NCBI GenBank assembly: GCA_910577525.1
Contig: CAJTLI010000004.1
Location: 1-64,000 of the forward strand
DNA from: an uncultured Oscillospiraceae bacterium
GTDB lineage: Bacteria; Bacillota; Clostridia; Oscillospirales; Oscillospiraceae
Reading direction: 5' to 3'
Length of the DNA: 64,000 nt
A program made the position numbers and the translations under genes. Of this stretch, positions 40,745-48,521 are shown piece after piece (position 1 is the stretch's first letter; every line of letters begins with the position of its first letter). The notes beneath the pieces were generated by a model. That model saw nothing but the letters and a program-made list of their open reading frames with translations, made no database searches and was not told the origin of the DNA.

Positions 40745-41686
40745 GTGGGAAAAGCCTTGCTGAAGCGGGTTTTGCTGCTCATCGGCACCATGCTGCTGGT
40801 GAGCGCCCTGGCCTTTGTGGCCTTTTCCGTCATCCCCAGCGACCCCACTGCCTCTATCCTGGGGGCGGAGGCCACCGATGAGCAGATCGCCACCCTCCGG
40901 GCCCAGCTGGGGCTTGACCTGCCCGTCTGGCAGCGGTACTGGAACTGGCTGACCGCCTTTGTCACCGGCGACTTCGGCCAATCCTACAAGTATGATAAGC
41001 CGGTGGCGGAGCTGCTGGCAGACAAAACCGGCGTCACCATGGTGCTGGCGGCGGTGTCCTTTGTCCTCATCGCGGCCATCTCCCTGCCTCTGGGGCTCAT
41101 CGCCGCCCGGCGGCAGGGCGGGCTGGTGGACCGTGCGGTGACGGTGCTCACCCAGATCACCATGTCCGTCCCCAACTTTGTGCTGGGCATCGGCATCCTG
41201 TACCTGTTCGCCCTGATCCTGCACTGGTTTGCGCCGGAATACGTCCCCCTGTCCCAGGGGCTTGGGGCCCACCTGCGGTATATGGTCTTCCCCGCCCTGG
41301 CCATCGCCCTGCCCAAAAGCGCCATGACGGTGAAGCTCCTGCGGGGCTCCATTCTGGGGGAGCTGGACCAGGACTACGTCCGCACCGCCTACAGCAAGGG
41401 GAACAGCCAGGGCTCGGCCCTGCGGCGGCACGTGCTGCGCAATGCCATGATCCCGGTTGTTACCTTCCTGGCCATGGCCATCGGCGACATCATGGCCGGC
41501 TCCATCGTGGTGGAGCAGGTGTTCAGCATCCCCGGCCTGGGGCGCATCCTCATCGCGTCCATCAACAACCGGGACTACCCGGTGGTCCAGGCCATCGTGG
41601 TGATGCTGGCCTTGATCGTGGTGGGCTGCAACTTTCTGGCCGATCTGCTCTACCGGGTGATGGACCCGCGGATTGAGAGGACATAG
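40745..41686 (+). CDS. ABC transporter permease, DppB/OppB type
   Basis: 313 residues, six membrane segments, with DppB signatures SDPTASILGAEATDEQIATL, FGQSYKYDKPV, ISLPLGLIAARRQGG and the EAA-like loop VRTAYSKGNSQGSALRRHVL. The start is GTG 40745 with AAAGGAGG 8 bp upstream; a longer in-frame ATG at 40664 overlaps the previous gene and has no box. Next permease begins 2 bp after its stop. Confidence 0.93.
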   Translation: MGKALLKRVLLLIGTMLLVSALAFVAFSVIPSDPTASILGAEATDEQIATLRAQLGLDLPVWQRYWNWLTAFVTGDFGQSYKYDKPVAELLADKTGVTMVLAAVSFVLIAAISLPLGLIAARRQGGLVDRAVTVLTQITMSVPNFVLGIGILYLFALILHWFAPEYVPLSQGLGAHLRYMVFPALAIALPKSAMTVKLLRGSILGELDQDYVRTAYSKGNSQGSALRRHVLRNAMIPVVTFLAMAIGDIMAGSIVVEQVFSIPGLGRILIASINNRDYPVVQAIVVMLALIVVGCNFLADLLYRVMDPRIERT

Positions 41687-41688
41687 CC

Positions 41689-42495
41689 ATGAGACAGAAA
41701 AACTGGTATCTCACCATCGGGCTGGTTCTGACGGCCTGTATGCTGGCCTTTACCGCCCTGGGCCTCTTCTGGACGCCTTACGCCCCCTCCGCCATGAGCG
41801 CCCCGGACCGGGAGGCCCCCCCCTCCGCCGCCCACCTCTTCGGCTGCGACGCCTACGGGCGGGATGTCCTCTCCCGCACCCTGGAGGGGGCCGCCTCCAC
41901 CCTGACCATCGCCCTGGCGGTGCTGGCAGTAGGGGCGGTGTTCGGGCTGATGATCGGGGCGCTGTGCGGCTACTATGGGGGGGCGGCGGACGCCCTTGTC
42001 ATGCGCCTGTGCGACGCCGTCGCCGCCTTCCCCAGCGTGCTGCTGGCCATGGTGGTGCTGGCCGTCACCGGGCCGGGAAGGTACAACGTGATCGGGGCCC
42101 TGGGGGTGCTGTTCATCCCCAGCTTCGCCCGGCTGGTCCGGGGGGAGTTTCTCAAGTACCGGGACCGGGACTTTGTCCGCTCCGCCCGGCTCATGGGGGT
42201 GGGCGGTCTGCGCGTCATCTTCGTCCACATCCTGCCCAACACCTGGCCCACGCTGTTGTCGGGGCTGACCATCGGCTTCAACAACGCGGTGCTGTCCGAG
42301 GCGTCCATGAGCTACCTGGGCATCGGCGTGAGCCCCAGCGAGCCCAGCCTGGGCTATCTGCTCAGCGACGCCCAGAGCTATCTGTTCACCCTCCCCTGGT
42401 ACACCGCCTTCCCGGCGGCGGTGGCCGTCCTGCTCATCCTGGGGGTGGGCATGGTGGGCGAGGGCCTCCGAACTCGAATGGGGGCGGCGTCATGA
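41689..42495 (+). CDS. ABC transporter permease, DppC/OppC type
   Basis: 268 residues with DppC signatures HLFGCDAYGRDVLSRTLEGA, the EAA loop VRSARLMGVGGLRVIFVHIL and C-terminal SYLGIGVSPSEPSLGYLLSD. It pairs with the DppB-type permease. Its stop overlaps the ATG of the next gene (ATGA), indicating translational coupling. Confidence 0.93.
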   Translation: MRQKNWYLTIGLVLTACMLAFTALGLFWTPYAPSAMSAPDREAPPSAAHLFGCDAYGRDVLSRTLEGAASTLTIALAVLAVGAVFGLMIGALCGYYGGAADALVMRLCDAVAAFPSVLLAMVVLAVTGPGRYNVIGALGVLFIPSFARLVRGEFLKYRDRDFVRSARLMGVGGLRVIFVHILPNTWPTLLSGLTIGFNNAVLSEASMSYLGIGVSPSEPSLGYLLSDAQSYLFTLPWYTAFPAAVAVLLILGVGMVGEGLRTRMGAAS

Positions 42496-43304
42496 TGCTG
42501 AACATCAAGGATCTGTCCGTGGTATTCACCGACCGGGGGGCCCCCTTCACCGCCGTGGACAGGTTTTCCCTGGAGATGGACCGGGGGGAGGTGGTGGGCG
42601 TGGTGGGCGAGTCCGGCTCGGGCAAGTCCATGACCGCCCACGCCCTCATGGGCCTCATCCGCCGGAGCCAGGTGGAGGTGACGGGCAGCGCCCTGTTCGA
42701 GGGCGCGGACCTGCTGGCCCTGTCCCGGGCGGAGCTGCGGCGCTATCAGGGCCGGGACCTGTCCATCATCTTTCAGGAGCCCATGACCAGCCTGAACCCC
42801 ACCATGCGCATCGGCGCTCAGGTGGAGGAGTCCCTGCGCATTCACGAGAAAAAGCTGTCCGGGCCGGAGCGGAGGGCCCGCGCTCTGGAGGCCATGGCCC
42901 TGGCCGGACTGCCCGAACCGGAAGCGCTGTACCGCCAGTACCCCCACCAGCTGTCCGGGGGAATGCGGCAGCGGGTAATGATCGCCTCGGCGCTGGTGCT
43001 GCGGCCCCGTCTGCTCATTGCCGACGAGCCCACCACCGCCCTGGACGTGACCATTCAGGCCCAGATTCTGGAGACGCTGAAGGACATCAACCGCAGGGAG
43101 GGTACAGCCATCCTGTTCATCTCCCACGACCTGGGGGTGGTCCGGGCGCTGTGCCGGCGTGTTGTGGTGATGCGGCAGGGAAAAATCGTGGAGTCCGGGC
43201 CGGTGGACCAGGTGTTTTACCACCCGAAGGAGGACTATACCAAGCTGCTCATCTCCTCCCGGCCCACGCGCAGAAAGCTGAGAGGGGGCGGGTCAAATGG
43301 CTGA
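42492..43304 (+). CDS. ABC transporter ATP-binding protein, DppD/OppD type
   Basis: 270 residues. Walker A GESGSGKSM, Q-loop FQEPMTSLNP, signature LSGGMRQRVMIASAL, Walker B LLIADEPTTALD, switch FISHDLGVV. It lacks the long OppD C-terminal oligopeptide extension with Cys ligands, ending soon after DYTKLLISSRP. Overlaps the next ATPase by 8 bp. Confidence 0.93.
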   Translation: MMLNIKDLSVVFTDRGAPFTAVDRFSLEMDRGEVVGVVGESGSGKSMTAHALMGLIRRSQVEVTGSALFEGADLLALSRAELRRYQGRDLSIIFQEPMTSLNPTMRIGAQVEESLRIHEKKLSGPERRARALEAMALAGLPEPEALYRQYPHQLSGGMRQRVMIASALVLRPRLLIADEPTTALDVTIQAQILETLKDINRREGTAILFISHDLGVVRALCRRVVVMRQGKIVESGPVDQVFYHPKEDYTKLLISSRPTRRKLRGGGSNG

Positions 43305-44022
43305 TCCCATCGTACACATCGGCCATCTCAGCAGCTGGTACGGACGGGGCCGGAACCGGAAGCAGGTTTTGCGGGACGTGTCCCTGGACCTGGCCCCCGG
43401 CGAGGCGCTGGGGGTGGTGGGGGAGTCCGGCTCGGGCAAGTCCACCCTGGCCAAGTGTGTGCTGGGACTGGTGACGGATATCACCGGCACGCTGGAGGTG
43501 AACAGCCCCAGGCCCCAGATGGTGTTTCAGGACCCCTACGGCTCCCTGAACCCGGCCAAGACCGTGGGGTGGATTCTGGAGGAGCCCCTCCGGGCCACTG
43601 GGGTGAAAAACCGGCGGGAGCGCAAAAAGAGGGTGGCGGACTTTCTCCCCCTGGTGGGGCTGGAGGAGGAGCACCTGGGCCGGAAGCCGGCCCAGCTGTC
43701 CGGGGGCCAGCGGCAGCGGGTGGCCATCGCCGCCGCGCTGATTCAGGGCAGCAAGCTGATTGTGCTGGACGAGCCGGTGTCCGCCCTGGACGTGACCCTC
43801 CAGGCCCAGATCCTGGAGCTGCTGGCGGATCTGAAGGAGCGGCTGGGGCTGTCCTACCTGTTCATCTCCCACGACCTGGCGGTGGTGTACCAGCTTTGCG
43901 CACGGGTGGCGGTGATGACGGGAGGCGAGATCGTGGAAGCGGGGGACGTGGACGAGATCTACGACCACCCAAAGCACCCCTACACGAAAAAATTGCTGGA
44001 GGCGTCCTTGGCGCTGGATTAG
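43297..44022 (+). CDS. ABC transporter ATP-binding protein, DppF/OppF type
   Basis: 241 residues. Walker A GESGSGKST, FQDPYGSLNP, signature LSGGQRQRVAIAAAL, Walker B LIVLDEPVSALD, FISHDLAVV and the C-terminal HPKHPYTKKLLEASLALD. Slightly short for the family. The TA of its TAG stop is the left target duplication of a MITE and the G is the element's first base, so the present C terminus was set by that insertion. Confidence 0.92.
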   Translation: MADPIVHIGHLSSWYGRGRNRKQVLRDVSLDLAPGEALGVVGESGSGKSTLAKCVLGLVTDITGTLEVNSPRPQMVFQDPYGSLNPAKTVGWILEEPLRATGVKNRRERKKRVADFLPLVGLEEEHLGRKPAQLSGGQRQRVAIAAALIQGSKLIVLDEPVSALDVTLQAQILELLADLKERLGLSYLFISHDLAVVYQLCARVAVMTGGEIVEAGDVDEIYDHPKHPYTKKLLEASLALD

Positions 44023-44184
44023 GGAAGGACTGATTCAATCGGCAAAAGCAGATTGCGAATAAATTTTGCGCCAGAATGCGGCGCGGTTTCGCAGGAATAA
44101 TTGTGTTTATTTCAAGAAATCGCAACAAAATTATGGTGCAAAATTTTCGCAAGATGCCGCAGACGCATTTAATCAGTGCTTCCT
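44022..44184. mobile_element. MITE-like element, 163 bp
   Basis: Left end GGGAAGGACTGATTCAA and inverted right end AGGAAGCACTGATTAAA, with TA on both sides (44020-44021 and 44185-44186). Internal inverted structure includes AAATTTTGCGCC and GGTGCAAAATTTT. Same family as the outer element at 50.0 kb. Confidence 0.9.
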
Positions 44185-44190
44185 TAGATG

Positions 44191-44228
44191 AAAAGGTCCC
44201 GGGCCTGTGACAGGCCCGGGACCTTTTT
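44191..44228. terminator. Bidirectional terminator
   Basis: AAAAGGTCCCGGGCCTGT GA and its complement, then T5; it serves the ABC operon and the convergent kinase-like gene. Confidence 0.92.
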
Positions 44229-44244
44229 AAAATAAAACGCGGAT

Positions 44245-44877
44245 TCACAGGGCGCTGGGCCCCCGCTCCGGGTTGCGGGCCACGTCCAGGATGAGCTGGG
44301 CGCACCGCTCGATCCCCACCAGGCTGGAGTCCAGGGACAGGTGGTAGTTCTGACTCATGCCCCACTCCCGGTCAGCGTAGTGCTTGTAATAGGCCCGGCG
44401 GCGCTTGTCCTTCTCCTCCAGCCGCTTTTCCGGCGTCACATCCGACTCGCCGTACAGCCGCACCACCCGGTCGGCCCGGAAGGAGATGGGGGCGTGGATG
44501 AACACGTTGAGCACGTCCTCCCGCTCCCGCAGGATGTAGTCGGCGCACCGGCCCACGATGACGCAGGGCCCCTTTTCCGCCAGGTCCAGGATGACCCGGC
44601 ACTGGATCACCCACAGAAAATCGGCGGTGGACAGGCCGTTCATGTGCTGCCGGACCCCGCCGCCCCCGGCGAAGGCGTAGGACAGCAGGCTCTGCCAGGG
44701 GGAGGCGTACTCCCCCTCCTGCTCGATGAACTTCTCGTCGAAGCCGGTCTCCACCGCCACCTGCTTCACCAGCTCCTTGTCATAGTAGGGCACGTTCAGC
44801 AGCCCGGCCACGCGATGGCCCACGGACCGGCCGCCGGAGCCGAACTCCCGGCTGATGGTGATGATCTGCTTGCTCAT
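44245..44877 (-). CDS. Cytidylate kinase-like protein
   Basis: 210 residues, Cytidylate_kin2 type. P-loop-like SREFGSGGRSVGHRVA at the N terminus, then CVIVGRCADYILREREDVLN and the lid VRLYGESDVTPEKRLEEKDK RRRAYYKHY. Members resemble CMP kinase but lack the full CMP-binding domain, and their substrate is not established. Overlaps the upstream phosphopantetheinyl transferase stop by 4 bp (ATGA), so the two are coupled. Confidence 0.88.
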   Translation of the reverse strand: MSKQIITISREFGSGGRSVGHRVAGLLNVPYYDKELVKQVAVETGFDEKFIEQEGEYASPWQSLLSYAFAGGGGVRQHMNGLSTADFLWVIQCRVILDLAEKGPCVIVGRCADYILREREDVLNVFIHAPISFRADRVVRLYGESDVTPEKRLEEKDKRRRAYYKHYADREWGMSQNYHLSLDSSLVGIERCAQLILDVARNPERGPSAL

Positions 44878-45410
44878 AAGGGACCCTCCTTTTCTGCGGT
44901 CAAATCAAGTGTTCCGGCCTCCAGCCAGATGATGCCCGGAGGGGGCTCGTCAAAGCAGCACACCGCCGCCCGCCAGCCCTCCCCGGCGTAGCTCTTATAC
45001 GGGCACGGAGGGGGCGTCTCCACCGCCTTGGGGGGATAGAGCGGAACGTCCTCCCGCTTGCACCAGCTCTCCTTCAGCGTCCAGATGCGGAAAAAATCCT
45101 CCCAGCTGCCGTCAAACCGGGCCAGCTCCCACGGGCTGAGCAGCCGCCGCGGCAGCTCGGCCCGCCGCGGGCGGACCAGCTCCACGTCCACGCCCACCGG
45201 GCCCCCGGACAGGGCGCACAGGGCCGCCCCCCCGCTGTGGGACAGGGAAAACCACCGGTCCTGCCGCCCGGCAAACAGCGGCTTGCCCCGGGGGGAGCGC
45301 TCCACCGGGGGCAGCGCCTCCCAGCCCCAGTACCGCTTTGCCGCCAGCCTCAGCAGCGGCCAGGCCAGCCTCCTGCCATCTCCGCCCATGGCACCGTAAA
45401 CGGCGGTCAT
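44874..45410 (-). CDS. 4'-phosphopantetheinyl transferase (Sfp type)
   Basis: 178 residues. It contains the superfamily motifs WFSLSHSGGAALCAL, GVDVELVRPRR (metal-binding Asp) and FFRIWTLKESWCKRE (WxxKE). Transfers the phosphopantetheine arm from CoA to carrier proteins. At 178 residues it is shorter than classical Sfp, near the lower limit. GGGAGGGG lies before ATG. A carrier-protein partner is not visible in this window. Confidence 0.87.
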   Translation of the reverse strand: MTAVYGAMGGDGRRLAWPLLRLAAKRYWGWEALPPVERSPRGKPLFAGRQDRWFSLSHSGGAALCALSGGPVGVDVELVRPRRAELPRRLLSPWELARFDGSWEDFFRIWTLKESWCKREDVPLYPPKAVETPPPCPYKSYAGEGWRAAVCCFDEPPPGIIWLEAGTLDLTAEKEGPL

Positions 45411-45527
45411 CCCGCGCCCCTCCCTCGTCTATTTGGATATATTATACAATGCTCCGCCAAAAATTGCAAGCGCCAGATGGAAACGCCGCACCCGGGCGGA
45501 CGTGCGCCCGGGCGCGGCTCCTCCTGA

Positions 45528-46112
45528 TTACGACCCGCCAGGGCACTGCCGTCCGGTGTGGTCGATGGTGTAGTCCTGCCCGCAGGTCCCCGGCAGGATG
45601 AGCTGGGAGATGGGCACAAAGGTATAGCCCTCCTGAAGCAGCGTCTCAATGATGCCGGGCAGCGCCTCCGGCGTGTGGAGGGCGGCGTTGTGGAACAGCA
45701 CGATGGAGCCCGGCTGCACCTTGGCCGTCACCCGCTTGGTGATGTCGGCGGCGGACAGGTCCTTCCAGTCCAGGCTGTCCACGTCCCATTGAATGGGCTC
45801 GATGCCCAGGGACCGCACCGCGTTGATCACATGGTCGTCGTACTCCCCGTAGGGGCAGCGGAACAGGGTGGGCTTCACCCCCGTCACCGCCGCGATCTTA
45901 TCCCCGCAGGCGGTGAGGTCGTCGATGATCTCCTGAGAGGACAGGCTGTTGAAATGGGCGTGGGTGTTGGAGTGGCTCATGACCTCGTGGCCCGCCTCCG
46001 ACAGCGCCTTCACCGATTCCGGATATTTGTCCACCCACTCCCCCACCACAAAAAAGGTGGCCTTCACATTGTACTTGCCCAGAATATCGATGAGCTGCTG
46101 GGTGTCCTCGTT
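45528..46112 (-). CDS. pdaB: 3' part of a split sporulation-type polysaccharide deacetylase
   Basis: 194 codons plus stop, beginning in mid-domain (NEDTQQLIDILGKYNVKATF) with no start codon. It holds NodB motif 2 (SHSNTHAHF, metal His), motif 3 (RCPYGEYD), motif 4 (DVDSLDWKDL) and motif 5 (IVLFHNAALHTPEALP). Motif 1, including the catalytic Asp, is in the 5' part at 56.3-56.5 kb. Joined at Trp-Gly-Asn the two give about 262 residues, the normal length for PdaB-type enzymes. The symbol is by family resemblance. No frameshift or stop interrupts it, so it looks maintained. Confidence 0.9.
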   Translation of the reverse strand, partial: NEDTQQLIDILGKYNVKATFFVVGEWVDKYPESVKALSEAGHEVMSHSNTHAHFNSLSSQEIIDDLTACGDKIAAVTGVKPTLFRCPYGEYDDHVINAVRSLGIEPIQWDVDSLDWKDLSAADITKRVTAKVQPGSIVLFHNAALHTPEALPGIIETLLQEGYTFVPISQLILPGTCGQDYTIDHTGRQCPGGS

Positions 46113-46120
46113 GCCCCAGG
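46110..46120. other. attL core
   Basis: GTTGCCCCAGG. Just inside the element follows GTGACGTTATTTTGCGG, the inverted partner of CCGCAATATAGCGTTAC inside attR. Confidence 0.82.
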
Positions 46121-46205
46121 GTGACGTTATTTTGCGGCGCCGTCCGCGCCAAGCGCCGAATACGTGGCGGAAGCGACCGAAAACGTTGCGGCTCCCCAAA
46201 GCAAA

Positions 46206-46234
46206 TTGACACGCAACCGAGTTTCCGCTATGAT
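46206..46234 (+). promoter_or_regulatory. Promoter of the two-component operon
   Basis: TTGACA (46206-46211), 17 bp, TATGAT (46229-46234), reading inward from the left end of the element. Confidence 0.9.
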
Positions 46235-46250
46235 TGACGGGGGTGATTTT

Positions 46251-46970
46251 ATGCTTGAGATCGCCATTGTTGAGGATGAGGAAAAAGAAGCCCTGCGTCT
46301 GGGCGGTTTTCTGGACCGCTTTTCCAGGGAGACCGGAACCCAGCTGAACTGCAAGTGGACCGACAACGCCTCCGCGTTTTTGGAGCAGTACCAGTTTCAA
46401 TACGACCTGATTTTTATGGACATCCGAATGCCCGGCATGGACGGAATGGCCGCGGCGGAGCGGCTCCGGGAGATGGACAGCGCGGTGATGCTCATCTTCA
46501 TCACCAGTCTGGCCCAGTACGCGGTGCAGGGCTACGCCGTGGACGCCCTGGACTATATCCTCAAGCCCGTCAGCTACGCCGCCTTCGCGCTGAAAATGCA
46601 GCGGGCCGTAGAGCGCTACGCCCAGAGGCGGGATCAGTGGCTGCTGCTGAACACCAATTCCGGCGCCATCCAGCTCCAGGAGTTCGAGCTGTGCTATGTG
46701 GAGATCTTCGATCACCACATCCGGTATCATACCCTACAGGCCAACTACGACGCCTACGGGACCCTGAAGTCGGTGGAGCAGCGCCTGCCCTCCCGCAGCT
46801 TTTTCCGCTGCAACAACCAGTGCATCATCAACCTGCGCTACGTGTCCAAGCTGGAGGGCAGCACCGTGGTGGTGGACGGGCGGGAATTTCCCATCAGCCG
46901 AATGCGAAAAAAGGCGTTTTTGGCCCAGCTTCACCGCTACGCCAGCCCCGAGTGGGAGGACGGGCAATGA
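46251..46970 (+). CDS. LytTR-family response regulator
   Basis: 239 residues. Receiver domain 1-120 (acidic pocket IVEDEE, phospho-acceptor Asp57 in FMDIRMPGMDG, Lys in DYILKPVSYAAF) and C-terminal LytTR DNA-binding domain (ELCYVEIFDHHIRYHT, SFFRCNNQCIINLRYV). LytTR regulators of this AgrA type bind direct repeats about 21 bp apart. Start ATG 46251 has GGGGGTG 6 bp upstream. Its stop overlaps the kinase start (ATGA). Confidence 0.93.
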   Translation: MLEIAIVEDEEKEALRLGGFLDRFSRETGTQLNCKWTDNASAFLEQYQFQYDLIFMDIRMPGMDGMAAAERLREMDSAVMLIFITSLAQYAVQGYAVDALDYILKPVSYAAFALKMQRAVERYAQRRDQWLLLNTNSGAIQLQEFELCYVEIFDHHIRYHTLQANYDAYGTLKSVEQRLPSRSFFRCNNQCIINLRYVSKLEGSTVVVDGREFPISRMRKKAFLAQLHRYASPEWEDGQ

Positions 46971-48307
46971 TTACCCCGTGGGAGCTCTGGCTCATCGCCT
47001 GGTATGATTGTTTCATGCTGGTGTCGCTGCTGGCCTGCTGCGTGGTGGCGGGGCATGGGCTGGACCGCCGCCCACTGTTCTGGCTCCGGCTGGCCGGAGC
47101 CGCGCTGGCCCAGTGCCTCTGGGCCGGCGCGTGCACCTACCAGTGGGTGCTGGCCCAGCCCCCCGCGTGGACCCCTGCCGGCATCGTCATTTTCAAATAC
47201 CTGGGCACCTTTCTGCTGACCATCGGCTCCTTCCGGCTGTGCCTGCGCTGCGGGTGGCCGGCGGCGGTGTATGGCGGGACCACCGGCTACATCCTCCAGC
47301 ACTGCGCGGAGCGGATCACGGAGATTGTCCAGGGGGCGCTGGGCATCCCGCCCGGATGGGGGGAGAAGCTGCTGCTGGCGGCGTCCACGGCGCTGGTATG
47401 CCTGTGCTTCGTGCTGGTGCTCCGCAGCCGGTACAATATCTCGGAGTACGACCACTACAGCGGCAAAGAGGGCAACGCCATGCTGCTGACGGCGGCGGTG
47501 GCGGCAGGGGTGGCCATCGTGATGGAGCCGCTGATCCGCACGGAGCTGGGCCTGACCCTGGAGGATCAGGGGATGATCTACCTTAATATGATCTCCGTTC
47601 TGCTCTCCCTGCTGGTCATGGTGGTCAGCATGTCCCAGATCCGCCAGGCAGAGTCGAAAAAGAAGGCCCAGATCGCCACCCAGCTGCTCTATGCCGAGCG
47701 CAGCCGGTACGCCCTGGAGAAGGAGACGGTGGAGGCCATCAACATCCGCTGCCACGACATCAAGCACCAGATCGCCGCCCTGGGGGACGTGGGGCGCAAG
47801 CAGGAGCTGCGGGAGATCGAGCGGCTGGTGAACATCTACGACTGCGGGCTGAAAACGGAGTGCGCGGCGCTGGACCTGGTGCTGGCCAGCAAGTCGCGGA
47901 CGTGCCTGAGCAAACAGATCGAGCTGACGTGCATGGCGGACGGACGGCGGCTGGCCTTTATGGAGGACGCCGATATCTACGCCCTGTTCGGCAACATTCT
48001 GGACAACGCCATCGAGGCGGCGGAGCAGCTGGACTGCCAGGAAAAGCGGCTCATCTCCCTGTCTGTGTGCGCCAAGGAACACTTTCTGCACATCAGTCAG
48101 GAGAACTACTACAGCGGCGAGCTGGTGATGGAGCGGGGCCTTCCCATGACCACAAAGAAAGACAAGCGTTTTCACGGCTTCGGAATGCAGAGCATCCGGA
48201 TGCTGACGGAAAAATACGGGGGCGATCTGCGCCTGCGGGCCAGTGGAGGAATATACCGGTTATCCATCCTGTTTCCAATCGCGGAAGATATGGAAAAAAG
48301 AGGATAA
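46967..48307 (+). CDS. Sensor histidine kinase, GHKL/AgrC type
   Basis: 446 residues. Six or seven N-terminal membrane helices (residues 5-215), a coiled linker (SQIRQAESKKKAQIATQLLY), the phospho-His in CHDIKHQI, the N box ALFGNILDNAIEAAE and a C-terminal GFGMQSIRMLTEKYGGDL. Architecture matches peptide-sensing AgrC-type kinases. No signal-peptide precursor or AgrB-like processing gene is seen nearby, so the signal is unknown. Cotranscribed with the LytTR regulator. Confidence 0.9.
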   Translation: MITPWELWLIAWYDCFMLVSLLACCVVAGHGLDRRPLFWLRLAGAALAQCLWAGACTYQWVLAQPPAWTPAGIVIFKYLGTFLLTIGSFRLCLRCGWPAAVYGGTTGYILQHCAERITEIVQGALGIPPGWGEKLLLAASTALVCLCFVLVLRSRYNISEYDHYSGKEGNAMLLTAAVAAGVAIVMEPLIRTELGLTLEDQGMIYLNMISVLLSLLVMVVSMSQIRQAESKKKAQIATQLLYAERSRYALEKETVEAINIRCHDIKHQIAALGDVGRKQELREIERLVNIYDCGLKTECAALDLVLASKSRTCLSKQIELTCMADGRRLAFMEDADIYALFGNILDNAIEAAEQLDCQEKRLISLSVCAKEHFLHISQENYYSGELVMERGLPMTTKKDKRFHGFGMQSIRMLTEKYGGDLRLRASGGIYRLSILFPIAEDMEKRG

Positions 48308-48313
48308 AATAAC

Positions 48314-48350
48314 GAGGAGTGCCAGTTTTACTGGCGCTCCTCTGCTTTTA
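48314..48350 (+). terminator. Terminator of the two-component operon
   Basis: GAGGAGTGCCAG TTTTA CTGGCGCTCCTC then TGCTTTT. Confidence 0.88.
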
Positions 48351-48356
48351 AACAGA

Positions 48357-48420
48357 AAAGTTGTGAAACCAACCAAAAAAGTTTTGGTACATTGAACCAG
48401 TTTTTGCCGCGCGGTACAAT
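48357..48420 (+). promoter_or_regulatory. Esterase promoter with LytTR-type direct repeats
   Basis: AAAGTTGTG (48357-48365), AAAGTTTTG (48378-48386) and CCAGTTTTT (48397-48405) repeat at 21 and 19 bp, matching the AgrA-type half-site nnnGTTnnn with about two helical turns. The promoter TTGAAC (48392-48397), 17 bp, TACAAT (48415-48420) follows. Confidence 0.75.
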
Positions 48421-48521
48421 AGGCCCAACAGGTGGGCAGAGTCAAAGCTCCTCAGCTGCTCAGCCAAAAGGGGAGCTGGCGCGGCTGTCCGCACAATTAA
48501 AGGAGGAAGGATGGCACACCT

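Noticed and set aside
39094..44022. Assignment of the ABC transporter to nickel
   Set aside because: The gene order also fits peptides and no nickel-specific residues or nickel-enzyme genes are visible nearby.
45411..45527. Small frames between the phosphopantetheinyl transferase and the deacetylase part
   Set aside because: Too short, no ribosome-binding site, and inconsistent with the flanking gene ends.
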